Positions 25,467 through 34,758 are shown, counted from the stretch's first letter. The stretch: 64,000 nt of DNA from Ulvibacterium sp965228935 (GCF_965228935.1 NZ_OZ245846.1:4092001-4156000), one strand, 5' to 3'. A program made the numbers and translations. The notes: a model not told the origin generated them from the sequence alone.

Positions 25467-26735
25467 TTAAACAGAATATTTGGGGTAACAGATATAATAC
25501 TTGGTCACTGTTTTTGCAAGAGTCCTTAGGTTAAGATGATCAGATGCCTTGGCGACATCCTGTAATTTTCCGTTCTTTCTTAAAATGTTGATATTCTGTT
25601 GCCTTTCATCATAGGCCCTATTTTCAATCTCCCCAGAAAAAACGAAGTAAGCGGTCTCTTTATCCGAAAGCTTATGTTCATCCTTAAAACGATTAAAATG
25701 CTTCGTTAATTTTTTGGGGTCTATGGCCTTGTTCTTCAACTTGATGGTGAACAATCTTCTATTGATCAACATTTGACAAAGCCTGGAGAGCACAAAATCC
25801 CCATTCCCCTGCCATTGCTTTATTGCCGCCAGGATATCTACATCATCCAACTTTGAAAAAGCTTCCAAAACGTTACGGTCAAAATTGTCCTTGGTAATTC
25901 TATGGTTAAGAAAGAAAAGTAATGTTGGGCTACATAGGATCTTTTGGTTTTCCAACAAAAGCTCCTTGGCCCTCTTTAGGATACGGATCAATAATTGCTC
26001 GGCCACCAATCCTGTTTTATGGAGGTATACCTGCCAGTACATAAAGCGACGGGCCATTAAAAATTTCTCCACGGAGTAAACCCCTTTTTCCTCTACCACT
26101 AATTCATTCCCGGTCACGTTTAACATGGTAATCAATCGTTCTGCATTGATATTACCTTCGGCGACACCGGTATAAAAACTATCGCGTTTTAGATAATCCA
26201 TTCGATCCATATCCAATTGACTCGAAACCAGTTGGTTTAAGAACTTCTTCGGATATTTTCCCTTGAATATTTCCAAGGCGATCGCTAAACTTCCGTTAAA
26301 CCTTTGATTCAATTCCTCCATAAATAGAAGCGAAATATGTTCATGGCCGATTCCGTCTACAATGCTGTGCTCCATGGCATGTGAAAATGGGCCGTGGCCT
26401 ATATCGTGCAATAAAATGGCGCACAATAATCCGTCCTCCTCTTCTTTGGTGATGTCAACTCCCTTAAAACGAAGTACTTGAATTGCCTGTTGTGTTAAAT
26501 GCATACTGCCCAAGGCATGATGAAATCGAGTGTGGTGTGCCCCTGGATATACTAAATAGGAAAGACCCATTTGAGAAATTCTGCGTAGTCTCTGAAAATA
26601 GGGGTCGGCAATAAGATCAAAAATGAGGGTATTGGGGATTCTAATAAATCCGTAAATTGGATCATTGAAGATTTTCAGCTTGTTCGATTTAGGCAAAACA
26701 AATGTTTGATCGGATAAGAGCCCAAATTTATACAA
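25467..26735 (-). CDS. HD-domain hydrolase (dGTPase-like)
   Basis: This 422-residue cytoplasmic protein has the metal-binding HD pattern: HHTRFHHALGSMHL, then LLHDIGHGPFSHAMEH. It begins DPIYGFIRIP, PYFQRLRRISQMG, the conserved start of this family. Related proteins hydrolyse dNTPs or other phosphates; the substrate here is unknown. The first 19 or so residues are unusual, and a TTG at codon 14 may be the true start. It heads the lpxD operon on the minus strand and diverges from porX. Confidence 0.85.
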   Translation of the reverse strand: MYKFGLLSDQTFVLPKSNKLKIFNDPIYGFIRIPNTLIFDLIADPYFQRLRRISQMGLSYLVYPGAHHTRFHHALGSMHLTQQAIQVLRFKGVDITKEEEDGLLCAILLHDIGHGPFSHAMEHSIVDGIGHEHISLLFMEELNQRFNGSLAIALEIFKGKYPKKFLNQLVSSQLDMDRMDYLKRDSFYTGVAEGNINAERLITMLNVTGNELVVEEKGVYSVEKFLMARRFMYWQVYLHKTGLVAEQLLIRILKRAKELLLENQKILCSPTLLFFLNHRITKDNFDRNVLEAFSKLDDVDILAAIKQWQGNGDFVLSRLCQMLINRRLFTIKLKNKAIDPKKLTKHFNRFKDEHKLSDKETAYFVFSGEIENRAYDERQQNINILRKNGKLQDVAKASDHLNLRTLAKTVTKYYICYPKYSV

Positions 26736-26836
26736 TTGTGTTGAAACCTAATTCAAAACATGGACCTGTACGTTAGGAAATGAAACAATTAGTCCTGGAA
26801 AATGGGTCGAGCAGAATTTAAAACCTAATAACAAGA

Positions 26837-28381
26837 ATGAGTAAGATAACCATCTTATGGGTCGATGACGAAATTGATTTATTGAAGCCCCATATCCTTT
26901 TCCTGGAAAATAAAAATTATAATGTAATAACTTGTAAAAGTGGGCAGGAAGCCTTGGAGGAACTAACCCGTTCCAGGGTGGACATCGTCTTTTTGGATGA
27001 GAACATGCCCGGAATCTCCGGATTGGACACCTTAAATGAAATCAAATCCATGGCTTCCTCCCTACCTGTTGTGATGATTACCAAAAGCGAGGAGGAATCC
27101 ATTATGGAAGAGGCCATAGGATCCAAAATAGCGGACTATCTTATTAAACCGGTAAACCCAAATCAAATACTGCTGTCATTAAAGAAAAACCTGGACCATT
27201 CCCGTTTGGTGTCCGAGAAGACCACGGCCAACTATCAGCAAGAGTTCCGAAAAATCTCCATGGATTTGTCCATGGTAAATTCATGGGAAGAATGGGCCGA
27301 TCTTTACAAGAGACTGATTTATTGGGAACTTCAATTGGAAGAAATTGAGGACAGTGGTATGTTCGAAATTTTGGAATCACAAAAGGTGGAAGCCAACAAT
27401 CAATTCGGCAAGTTTGTGGATAAACACTATTTGGATTGGTTTACTTCTCCTGATGGGCCTGTAATGTCCCATACGCTTTTCAAAGAATGGATTCAACCGA
27501 GAATCATGGAGTCCCCCACCCTTTTGGTAGTAATAGATAACCTTAGGTATGACCAGTGGTACTCCTTTGAGGATACCGTGGCATCCTTCTACAAAAAAAC
27601 TACGGAAGCTGCATATTTTAGTATTCTGCCCACAGCGACCCAATATGCCAGAAATGCCATCTTCTCCGGCCTTACCCCATTGGATATGGAACGGAAATAT
27701 CCCAATTGGTGGAAAAATGATACTGATGAAGGTGGGAAAAACCTTTTTGAGGATAAGTTTTTGGATGAGCAGATCAAACGACTAGGGCTTAATTTGAGGT
27801 GGGAGTACCATAAAATCAGCAGTTTAAAACAGGGTAGACAACTCTCCCAAAACTTTAGGTCTCAAAAAGATAATGACCTTACGGTAATTGTCTACAATTT
27901 TGTGGATATGCTCTCACATGCCAAAACGGAAATGGAGGTCATTAAGGAATTGGCCTCCAATGATAAGGCTTACCGCTCATTGACCCAGAGTTGGTTCAAG
28001 AATTCTCCTTTATTGGAAATTATACAGCAAGCCCAGAACATGGGACTGAAATTGATCATTACCACGGATCACGGTACCATTAATGTAAAACATCCTTCAA
28101 AAGTTATCGGGGACAAGGAGACCAGTCTCAACCTTAGGTATAAGACCGGGCGTAGCCTTACCTATGAGGAAAAGGATGTATTGGAAGCGCAGAGTCCGGC
28201 AAAAATACACCTCCCCAGTATTAACATGAGCAGTTCCTTCATCTTTGCCAAGAACGATCTTTTCTTTGCCTATCCCAACAACTACAACCATTATGTAAGT
28301 TATTATCGAAACACGTATCAACATGGTGGGGTTTCCTTGGAAGAAATGATCATCCCCTTTGTGGTTTTGGAACCAAGATAA
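26837..28381 (+). CDS. porX: PorX-like response regulator with PglZ phosphatase-like domain
   Basis: 514 residues. A receiver domain (about 1-120) has the acidic pair in WVDDE, the phosphoacceptor Asp54 in VFLDENMPG and the Lys in LIKPVNP. A PglZ/alkaline phosphatase-like domain (about 200-510) has VVIDNLRYDQW, TATQYARNAIFSG and TTDHGTI as metal-site segments. In Porphyromonas and Flavobacterium PorX acts with the kinase PorY and a sigma factor to control type IX secretion genes. No other type IX genes are in this window. It is transcribed alone and diverges from the HD gene. Confidence 0.9.
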   Translation: MSKITILWVDDEIDLLKPHILFLENKNYNVITCKSGQEALEELTRSRVDIVFLDENMPGISGLDTLNEIKSMASSLPVVMITKSEEESIMEEAIGSKIADYLIKPVNPNQILLSLKKNLDHSRLVSEKTTANYQQEFRKISMDLSMVNSWEEWADLYKRLIYWELQLEEIEDSGMFEILESQKVEANNQFGKFVDKHYLDWFTSPDGPVMSHTLFKEWIQPRIMESPTLLVVIDNLRYDQWYSFEDTVASFYKKTTEAAYFSILPTATQYARNAIFSGLTPLDMERKYPNWWKNDTDEGGKNLFEDKFLDEQIKRLGLNLRWEYHKISSLKQGRQLSQNFRSQKDNDLTVIVYNFVDMLSHAKTEMEVIKELASNDKAYRSLTQSWFKNSPLLEIIQQAQNMGLKLIITTDHGTINVKHPSKVIGDKETSLNLRYKTGRSLTYEEKDVLEAQSPAKIHLPSINMSSSFIFAKNDLFFAYPNNYNHYVSYYRNTYQHGGVSLEEMIIPFVVLEPR

Positions 28382-28593
28382 ATGGAAATCTAATCGCGAT
28401 TGGTAAGACTTCCTATTTTGTGATTTGTAATTGATCCGGGATTTATTGGACTATGGCTTTACCTTGGCCAACGAATGGTTCCGGTTCAGATGAGGCATGG
28501 GATTCTATCAAAATCCTTAATTTCAATTTTAATTGCCTATTACCCAAAAGAATCCCATTCATTGTTATATAATACTCCTTTCGCAAGAAAGTT

Positions 28594-28601
28594 TATATTT
28601 G
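28594..28601 (+). promoter_or_regulatory. Candidate -7 box of the XRE-type gene
   Basis: TATATTTG matches TAnnTTTG and ends 22 bases before the ATG at 28624. A good -33 element was not found at the usual distance. Confidence 0.4.
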
Positions 28602-28623
28602 TAATTGGATACAATATAATTTT

Positions 28624-29016
28624 ATGCTTAAGACCATAGATCGTTTAATGCAATTCATCAAATATGCAGGCTTGAGTGCCCGAAAATTTGATATCTCCAT
28701 CGGAGCGAGTAATGGCTATACGCTTCGAATGAAAAAGAACAATGCCTCCATCGGTAGTGATGTAATCGAAAACATTGTTAGGGTATATCCACAGCTTAAT
28801 GTGGTATGGCTCATTACAGGTGAGGGCAAAATGCTTAAGGACAGGGAGGAACTCATGGCCAACATGGACAAATTCTCCATTGAGAAGCAGCAGGAGATCG
28901 AAGAGATCATTGAACGAAAAATCAGGGAGCGCCAAGAGGAAGAGCTAAGACGACTTTTAAAGGAGATTACGGAAGAAATTGAGCAGACACAGAAAAATTT
29001 AGGGAATAAAGATTGA
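28624..29016 (+). CDS. XRE/CI-repressor-like small DNA-binding protein
   Basis: 130 residues. An N-terminal helix-turn-helix region (about 1-70) reads as a phage-repressor-like fold: GLSARKFDISIGASNGYTLRM and then YPQLNVVWLITGEGKML, the usual end of this domain. The C-terminal part is a charged coiled coil (EKQQEIEEIIERKIRERQEE, about 82-125), probably for dimerisation. It resembles the protein at 38908 in its first domain. No prophage genes are nearby. Its stop abuts the stop of the convergent membrane protein. Confidence 0.75.
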   Translation: MLKTIDRLMQFIKYAGLSARKFDISIGASNGYTLRMKKNNASIGSDVIENIVRVYPQLNVVWLITGEGKMLKDREELMANMDKFSIEKQQEIEEIIERKIRERQEEELRRLLKEITEEIEQTQKNLGNKD

Positions 29017-30240
29017 TTACAGTCTGTTTTTTATTGCATATTCTTTTAACAATTCTTCACGTAAATCCATAAGTAAGTCAATACGTTGCTTTTCCTTCAT
29101 CCCCTGCGTATTTTCTTTTAAATCTTTGAACTCCGCTTCTTTTTCCGAAAACATTTCGGTGTGAGACCCTATTTTGGGGATTATATCCTCTATTTCCTGG
29201 GTGATTCCTTCGTATAATTCCAAAACCTTCGTTTTATGTCCTACGATATGAACTATCCACCCCAAAAAGCAAACAATGGCAATAGTTAGCGGCAATGCCT
29301 TGAATAAGGAAATCTCATCAGTAATTTTATAGGGCGCAAAGGCTTCGAACGATTGATAAACGACCAATACAATAGGGGAAAGAATAGCATATCGCCACCA
29401 GTCCTTAGCTGTGAGAAACCATATGACCATGGGCAGTAAAATCCCCAACTTAAGGCATACAAACCAATAAAATGTATTTACATCTACAAAGCCATGGCTA
29501 TGAATCGTAAACCACAAAATCGTATACTCCTCAATATTCTCTGGAATAAAGATATGTGAATAGAGCAGAAAAGGAATAAAAACTAACAGTGCAACAATCA
29601 GAAAGTCCCATTTTCCCTTTCGTTTTGAGTTGGTGGTGTTCGGCGTAAGATTTTCAAGGGAACCGCTCATAAAGGTCTTGATGACCATTAGCTTCCGTAG
29701 ATATTCCTTTTTTGCCAAAACCTGTTTTGCTTCAGTCAAAGTTTGGGCTTCCTTACTAAAAGTTTTGTAGAGTCTTTCATAGTTTTGAGTCCACCAATTC
29801 TTTTTTGTTTCAATATTTTTCGAGGTCTCACTTTTTCTTATGATCCGATGTTCAACTACAAGTAATAGTCCAATAATTGTTAGATTAAGGACAATCGATA
29901 AAATTTCAAGATTTTCTTCCAATAAATCATTATAATAGAAGGAGTCCCTAGCTAAAATATCTATCCAATAAACCAGTGGGAAAAGAATGAAATAACGCCA
30001 CCAATATTCATTTGTGAAGAACCATGTTACCAACAAGAAAAATGAAACAAGTCGAGTCAATAAATACCAAATGAACAACCCACTATTCGGCAAATTATGA
30101 TGATATTCAAAACCGAGAAAATAAATGGATTGAGCGTTGTCCTCAAAATATAAGTGTGCATAGATAGAAAAAGGAAGGAAAACAATAATAGTTGCCAATA
30201 AGACTTCTAATATGTACTTTCGACGCCAAAACGATTTCAT
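29017..30240 (-). CDS. Membrane protein with two copies of a four-helix WF(F/L)T..WW module
   Basis: I do not recognise this 407-residue family. It contains two related halves, each with about four transmembrane segments: residues about 8-130 with WFFTNEYWW at 73-81, and about 210-340 with WFLTAKDWW at 274-282. Each copy also has FxPFxxYxH near its start and ILxPxV after the WW pair. A charged linker (about 138-210) and a charged C-terminal helix (about 345-407) probably face the cytoplasm. The 219-residue protein at 31226 carries one copy of the same module. No catalytic or transport motif is evident. Confidence 0.7.
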   Translation of the reverse strand: MKSFWRRKYILEVLLATIIVFLPFSIYAHLYFEDNAQSIYFLGFEYHHNLPNSGLFIWYLLTRLVSFFLLVTWFFTNEYWWRYFILFPLVYWIDILARDSFYYNDLLEENLEILSIVLNLTIIGLLLVVEHRIIRKSETSKNIETKKNWWTQNYERLYKTFSKEAQTLTEAKQVLAKKEYLRKLMVIKTFMSGSLENLTPNTTNSKRKGKWDFLIVALLVFIPFLLYSHIFIPENIEEYTILWFTIHSHGFVDVNTFYWFVCLKLGILLPMVIWFLTAKDWWRYAILSPIVLVVYQSFEAFAPYKITDEISLFKALPLTIAIVCFLGWIVHIVGHKTKVLELYEGITQEIEDIIPKIGSHTEMFSEKEAEFKDLKENTQGMKEKQRIDLLMDLREELLKEYAIKNRL

Positions 30241-30274
30241 CTCTTATTACTTTTCAGTGCCCTAAGCTACAAAT

Positions 30275-30282
30275 TACATTTG
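30275..30282 (+). promoter_or_regulatory. Candidate tsaE promoter -7 box
   Basis: TACATTTG matches TAnnTTTG and ends 25 bases before the tsaE ATG. Confidence 0.45.
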
Positions 30283-30307
30283 GAATTGTCCGATTTTTAT
30301 CTATAGG

Positions 30308-30718
30308 ATGAGGGAAATAATCTATACAAAAAATCAAATTGCGCAAGTGGCGCAGCAACTGCTGCATCAAGTTCAATCCAAAATACTGTGCTTTTATGGA
30401 GAAATGGGAGCGGGTAAAACCACTCTTATCAAGGCTTTGGTCAAAGAGCTGGGTGGCGGGGAGGCTACAAATAGCCCCACTTTTGGTATTGTAAACGAAT
30501 ATCATATGGAAAATGGGGGGATTTTGGGATATCATTTTGATTTTTATCGCTTGGAGAATGAGATCGAAGCTTTGGATTTGGGCCTGGAAGACTATTTGAG
30601 TCAAGATGTATGGATTTTTATGGAATGGCCGGAAAAAATCAATTCTTTTCTTCCGAGGGATATTTCAAGAATCAATATCGAGGTTCTGGATGCACAAACC
30701 CGAAAAATTATTTTTTAA
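30308..30718 (+). CDS. tsaE: tRNA threonylcarbamoyladenosine synthesis ATPase
   Basis: 136 residues. This P-loop ATPase assists TsaB/TsaD in making t6A37 in tRNAs that read ANN codons. The Walker A loop is GEMGAGKTT, followed by SPTFGIVNEY and the acidic FMEWPEKI near the C-terminus. Length is typical. The other t6A genes are not in this window. It lies between two members of a membrane-protein family. Confidence 0.95.
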   Translation: MREIIYTKNQIAQVAQQLLHQVQSKILCFYGEMGAGKTTLIKALVKELGGGEATNSPTFGIVNEYHMENGGILGYHFDFYRLENEIEALDLGLEDYLSQDVWIFMEWPEKINSFLPRDISRINIEVLDAQTRKIIF

Positions 30719-30814
30719 CACTACTTACCGGGCGTTTTAAGTAACATCAATGTCCGGAAACATGAGGATATGTCAATCGAATCATGTATATATCGTCAAG
30801 GACAAATTTTTATT

Positions 30815-30835
30815 GCATTTTTTCGACGAAATGCA
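30815..30835 (-). promoter_or_regulatory. TGCATTTCGTCGAAAAA motif, copy 1
   Basis: On the minus strand this site reads TGCATTTCGTCGAAAAA, containing the near-perfect palindrome TTTCG-T-CGAAA and also flanked by TGCATTT / AAATGCA arms. A second copy with one mismatch in 17 bases lies at 50983-50999. It lies in the 250-base gap between tsaE and the small secreted protein, about 80 bases upstream of a TACATTTG box. It looks like an operator; the regulator is unknown. Confidence 0.5.
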
Positions 30836-30917
30836 CAATTTTCGATAAAGTGAACGGTTTTTACGACCAAATACCTAATTTTAACATTTCACAACAGTTT
30901 CTTGCCCCTATTTTTCC

Positions 30918-30925
30918 TACATTTG
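30918..30925 (+). promoter_or_regulatory. Candidate -7 box of the small secreted protein gene
   Basis: TACATTTG matches TAnnTTTG, 43 bases before the ATG at 30969. Confidence 0.5.
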
Positions 30926-30968
30926 TACTAGAGCATTTGTCCAATTTCTAACTAAAACCTCGAGAACC

Positions 30969-31118
30969 ATGAAAATGAAAAAATTTGTATTTGGCCTATT
31001 GGCTGTTGTAACCTTGCTAGCTTTTACGGCCGAAGCGTATAGTAACTCTAACGAAGACCAATCAACTGAGCAAGGGATTCGTAAGGACAAAATAAGATCT
31101 AAACCCCAGAAGCGGTAG
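30969..31118 (+). CDS. 49-residue secreted or membrane-associated small protein
   Basis: The frame encodes a Lys-rich start (MKMKKF), a hydrophobic signal peptide (about 6-22, ending FTAEAYS) and a short hydrophilic tail rich in Glu, Lys and Arg ending PQKR. The second Met may be the true start. It has its own TAnnTTTG box, an operator-like palindrome further upstream and a strong terminator 25 bases after the stop, so it is a self-contained transcription unit. That isolation makes it likely to be a real gene. No function is recognised. Confidence 0.65.
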   Translation: MKMKKFVFGLLAVVTLLAFTAEAYSNSNEDQSTEQGIRKDKIRSKPQKR

Positions 31119-31143
31119 GATATTTTCTCATAAAAGGAATTAG

Positions 31144-31170
31144 AGGGCAATTTAACGTTGCCCTTTTTTT
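31144..31170 (+). terminator. Rho-independent terminator after the small secreted protein
   Basis: AGGGCAA (31144-31150), a 7-base loop and TTGCCCT (31158-31164), followed by seven T. Classic terminator form. Confidence 0.88.
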
Positions 31171-31225
31171 GTATACTTTTTTTAGGTTTTCGTCGTTTGC
31201 AAACTATAGTAAGTATCGATTTTCA

Positions 31226-31885
31226 ATGACGGATAGAATAAAAAAGAGTAGAATCAAGAAAAAAATGATACTTGATTCCTTAGCAGTTTTTTTTATAGCC
31301 ATTACACCTTTCCTATATAAAGTGTATGACTACTTACCGGTTGATCCGGAGGCCACTATTTCTTTTTTGGGGATAACTATAGATAGTAACGGTTTTGCCG
31401 ATGTTTCGACATATGTATGGTTTCTCAGCGTTAAAATTATTCCTTTCATACTTTTGTTGATATGGTTTTTTACCTCAAAGGATTGGTGGTATCACATTCT
31501 TATTATACCTATAGCCATGTTTGCATTTCAGTTGTTTGAGGCTTTCTTCTCCGGTGAAGTCTATGTTGACACTGAAAATATTTGGTGGCTCCTACCGGTT
31601 TGTATGGTAGTTGTACCTTTTGTCTATTTTATCAGAATTAAGCTGTATGACAAATATGTTCACGGTATAGATTTGGAGGCCATGGAAGCAGAGTTACGTA
31701 CCTATCGTGAAAAAGGCATGGTTCCGGAAAAAAAATCCGAGAATCCGGAAAAGGAAGACCCGGTAGAATTGGAGGATGAAACCCTTTCAGAGCAGATAGA
31801 CCGTGTACTTTCCACCCGGAACCTGGAGTCCCAGTTCAAGCAATTGCAGCACAACCTCAAGAATTGGCTTCACTTAAAACTGTAG
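31226..31885 (+). CDS. Membrane protein with one WFFT..WW module
   Basis: 219 residues from the ATG at 31226. The longer frame from a TTG at 31169 starts inside the preceding terminator and is rejected. About four transmembrane segments occupy residues 15-135, with PFLYKVYDYL near the start and WFFTSKDWW at 80-88. The module matches both halves of the 407-residue protein at 29017. The C-terminal third (about 140-219) is charged and helical, rich in Glu and Lys. Function unknown. It precedes ald by about 100 bases. Confidence 0.7.
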   Translation: MTDRIKKSRIKKKMILDSLAVFFIAITPFLYKVYDYLPVDPEATISFLGITIDSNGFADVSTYVWFLSVKIIPFILLLIWFFTSKDWWYHILIIPIAMFAFQLFEAFFSGEVYVDTENIWWLLPVCMVVVPFVYFIRIKLYDKYVHGIDLEAMEAELRTYREKGMVPEKKSENPEKEDPVELEDETLSEQIDRVLSTRNLESQFKQLQHNLKNWLHLKL

Positions 31886-31983
31886 TGCTTTCCACACCTG
31901 ATGGTGTATATCTGAATTTCAGTAAATTATTGTAATTTTACCTTTAATTTCAATCCAAAAAACATTTGGATAGAAGTCATTTT

Positions 31984-33183
31984 ATGAATCAACCAACCTC
32001 TCCCTTTAGTAAACAGCAACTGCTTCCCCAGGAAGAAAAATTGGAAGTCCTACAGCAAAAAGGGGAGTTGTTCATAGGCATTCCCAAAGAAAACCAATAT
32101 CAGGAAAAACGGATCTGCCTTACACCCGATGCAGTAAATGCCATTACGGCCCATGGCCATCGTGTTCTTATCGAATCCGGTGCCGGAGAGGGAGCCCATT
32201 TCTCCGATATGGATTATACCAATGCGGGAGCGGAAATTACCAGGGACACCAAAAAAATATTCTCCTGCCCCCTACTTTTAAAGGTAGAGCCTCCCAGCCT
32301 TTCGGAAATTGCTCTGTTGAACCCACAGTCTACCGTAATTTCGGCGTTACAGATTAAAACGCAATCCAAGAGCTATTTTGAGGAAATGGCAAAAAAGCGG
32401 ATTACCGCCATTGCCTTTGAATATATTCGGGATGAGGACGGCAAACATCCGGCCGTTCGATCTTTGAGTGAAATCGCGGGGATTTCCTCTGTGCTCATCG
32501 CTTCGGAAATTATGGCAGCCACCAACAAGGGAAATGGCCTTATGTTCGGAAACATCAGTGGCGTCCCCCCGGTAGAAGTGGTTATCATAGGGGCTGGAAC
32601 AGTTGGCGAATTTGCGGCCCGGTCGGCCCTGGGATTGGGAGCCAATGTAAAGGTATTCGATAACTCCATTACCAAATTGAGGAACATTCAGACCAACCTA
32701 AAACAAACGGTCTATACTTCCACCATTCAGCCTAAAAATTTATTGAAGGCCTTAAAAAGATGTGATGTCGCTATTGGTGCTACCCGGGGCAAGGATCGTA
32801 CACCGGTGGTCGTAACCAGTACCATGGTGGAACATATGAAGAAGGGTGCCGTAATTATCGATGTGAGCATTGACATGGGCGGATGTTTTGAAACCAGCGA
32901 AATTACAAGTCACAACAAACCGACCATTGAAAAATACGGTGTTATACATTATGGCGTCCCCAACATACCTTCCCGTTATCCAAAAACGGCCTCCATTTCC
33001 ATAAGCAACATCTTTACGCCCTATCTACTTAAACTTGGTGAGGATGGAGGACTGGAAAATTCGCTAAGATTCGATAAAGGACTGCGCAATGGTCTTTATC
33101 TGTATCATGGGATACTTACCAACAAATCCGTTGGGGAATGGTTTGATCTTCAATATAGCGATATCAATTTCCTTATTTTTTAA
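31984..33183 (+). CDS. ald: Alanine dehydrogenase
   Basis: 399 residues from the ATG at 31984; a TTG six codons earlier is less likely. The enzyme converts L-alanine to pyruvate and ammonia with NAD. Motifs: GIPKENQYQEKRICLTPDAV, KVEPPSLSEI, and the NAD fold GAGTVGEFAARSALGLGANV. It is somewhat longer at the N-terminus than classic Ald (about 370), as in other Bacteroidota. The DUF4258-like gene follows after one base. Confidence 0.92.
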   Translation: MNQPTSPFSKQQLLPQEEKLEVLQQKGELFIGIPKENQYQEKRICLTPDAVNAITAHGHRVLIESGAGEGAHFSDMDYTNAGAEITRDTKKIFSCPLLLKVEPPSLSEIALLNPQSTVISALQIKTQSKSYFEEMAKKRITAIAFEYIRDEDGKHPAVRSLSEIAGISSVLIASEIMAATNKGNGLMFGNISGVPPVEVVIIGAGTVGEFAARSALGLGANVKVFDNSITKLRNIQTNLKQTVYTSTIQPKNLLKALKRCDVAIGATRGKDRTPVVVTSTMVEHMKKGAVIIDVSIDMGGCFETSEITSHNKPTIEKYGVIHYGVPNIPSRYPKTASISISNIFTPYLLKLGEDGGLENSLRFDKGLRNGLYLYHGILTNKSVGEWFDLQYSDINFLIF

Positions 33184-33184
33184 T

Positions 33185-33565
33185 ATGCCCTTTTTAAAAC
33201 GCTTGGGATTCTTTCTATTGGGCCTGTCCGTGGGACTGGTATTTTTGACGTTTTTCCTGAAGAAAAAAACGGACGGGACAGGAACCGAATTTTGTTACTT
33301 TCCCAATTGTAGGGTCTTAAAGGATATTAGATCTAAACCTATTTCCTATTCCCATGAAATAAATGGGCTACTAACTTCCCAAGTAGTGGATTCGACGGAT
33401 ATCCATTATTTTTTGAACGATGGAAACATTGATTTTGGAAAGAGCGACACAAAATCCGAGCCTTGCAAAGTTTACTTTATAGAAGGGACCGCAAAAGGAA
33501 AAAATGCCGTACTAAGGGTACGTAACTGTAGGAACAAGGCTATCCTTGAAAACATCCTGTTCTAA
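33185..33565 (+). CDS. Membrane-anchored DUF4258-like small protein
   Basis: 126 residues. The ATG at 33185, one base past the ald stop, is preferred to a frame starting inside ald. One transmembrane helix (about 5-26) is followed by a small domain with CYFPNCRVLKDI, STDIHYFLNDGNIDFGKSDT and YFIEGT. This resembles the DUF4258 pattern found next to alanine dehydrogenase in many flavobacteria. Function unknown. Its last four bases overlap the end of the convergent proline dehydrogenase gene. Confidence 0.7.
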   Translation: MPFLKRLGFFLLGLSVGLVFLTFFLKKKTDGTGTEFCYFPNCRVLKDIRSKPISYSHEINGLLTSQVVDSTDIHYFLNDGNIDFGKSDTKSEPCKVYFIEGTAKGKNAVLRVRNCRNKAILENILF

Positions 33566-34743
33566 ATTTTTCGTCGTTTCCGTTCTTTTTTCAACAATTC
33601 CAATTCCCTATTGGTCTGCCCTACGACGGAGGTGTTCTCTTCGGCACGGCGTATCAAATAGGGCATTACATCCCTCACGGGGCCAAAGGGCAAATACTTG
33701 GCCACATTATAGCCCCCTTTTCCCAAATTAAAAGTAATGTGGTCGCTCATTCCCAACAACTGTCCAAACCAAATTCGAGGGTCGGAATTGGAGATACCCC
33801 TTTTTTGGATCAGCTTTAACAATTTATAATTACTTTCTTCATTATGCGTTCCCGAGAATATGGAAATGGTATCCAGATGATCTAGCATATAGCCGACCGC
33901 AGTATCAAAATTTAGGTCGGTCTCCTTTTTTGAGGCACAAATGGGACTGGAATATCCCAGATTTTCGGCCCGTTCATTTTCCTTTTCCATATAAGCGCCC
34001 CGTACAACTTTAATCCCGATTTTGAAATCATCCCTTTCAGCCCTTTTTTGGAGTCCTTTTAAATAGTCCATCCGATCCCAGCGGTACATCTGCAGCGTAT
34101 TGAAAATAAGCGGTCTCTCTTTGTTGAATTTTCGCATCATATCCTCGGCAAGACGGTCGGCAGCATCCTGTATCCAACTTTCCTCGGCATCTATCAAAAG
34201 GGAAACTCCAAGATCATGCGCTTTTTTGCAAACTGTCTCATAACGATTCACTACCCGCTCCCATTCCGCCTTTTCAGTTGTGGTAAGGGAATTGCCTTCG
34301 CTGATTTTTTGAAAAAGGGCAAAACGTCCGAATCCTGTAGGTTTAAAAACGGCAAAAGGGATAGCACCCTTTTCCTTTACAAAATCCAAAACGTTCAAAA
34401 CTTTTGCCAAGGCATTATCCAAGGGATCCTCTTCGTCCTTACCTTCAACCGAATAATCCAACACCGAACACACGCCCTTTTCCCACATTTTATCCACTAA
34501 GGGCATACAGTCCTCTTCGCTTACGCCTCCGCAAAAATGGTCAAAGACCGTGGCACGGATCAACCCTTCCACGGGTAAGTGTGCCTTTATGGCAAAGTTG
34601 GTCACCACTGTCCCTATTTTTACCAACGGTTCATTGGCGATCATCTTAAAGAGGAAATAGGCCCGCTCCAATTCCGAATCTGTTTTTAGGGCAAAAGCCG
34701 TAGCGGTGTTTTCAAAAATCCGATCCATTTTCATAGATTTCAA
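33562..34743 (-). CDS. Proline dehydrogenase
   Basis: 393 residues; the second or third Met (for instance 34728, MDRIFENTA) may be the true start. This FAD TIM-barrel enzyme oxidises proline to pyrroline-5-carboxylate. Characteristic segments are VKVVRGAYMEKE, SGTHNEESNYKL, WFGQLLGMSDHI and YLPFGPVRDVMPYLIRRAEEN shortened to its core GPVRDVMPYLIRRA. It is the short, monofunctional form; the P5C dehydrogenase is not in this window. A TATATTTG box lies just upstream. Confidence 0.93.
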   Translation of the reverse strand: MKSMKMDRIFENTATAFALKTDSELERAYFLFKMIANEPLVKIGTVVTNFAIKAHLPVEGLIRATVFDHFCGGVSEEDCMPLVDKMWEKGVCSVLDYSVEGKDEEDPLDNALAKVLNVLDFVKEKGAIPFAVFKPTGFGRFALFQKISEGNSLTTTEKAEWERVVNRYETVCKKAHDLGVSLLIDAEESWIQDAADRLAEDMMRKFNKERPLIFNTLQMYRWDRMDYLKGLQKRAERDDFKIGIKVVRGAYMEKENERAENLGYSSPICASKKETDLNFDTAVGYMLDHLDTISIFSGTHNEESNYKLLKLIQKRGISNSDPRIWFGQLLGMSDHITFNLGKGGYNVAKYLPFGPVRDVMPYLIRRAEENTSVVGQTNRELELLKKERKRRKI

Positions 34744-34750
34744 ACCGAAT

Positions 34751-34758
34751 CAAATATA
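34751..34758 (-). promoter_or_regulatory. Candidate -7 box of proline dehydrogenase
   Basis: TATATTTG on the minus strand matches TAnnTTTG. It lies 8 bases before the ATG at 34743 and 23 before the ATG at 34728, which favours the later start. Confidence 0.45.

Noticed and set aside
31169..31225. TTG start for the 219-residue membrane protein
   Set aside because: It lies in the T run of a strong terminator, so it could not be on the same transcript; the ATG at 31226 is used.
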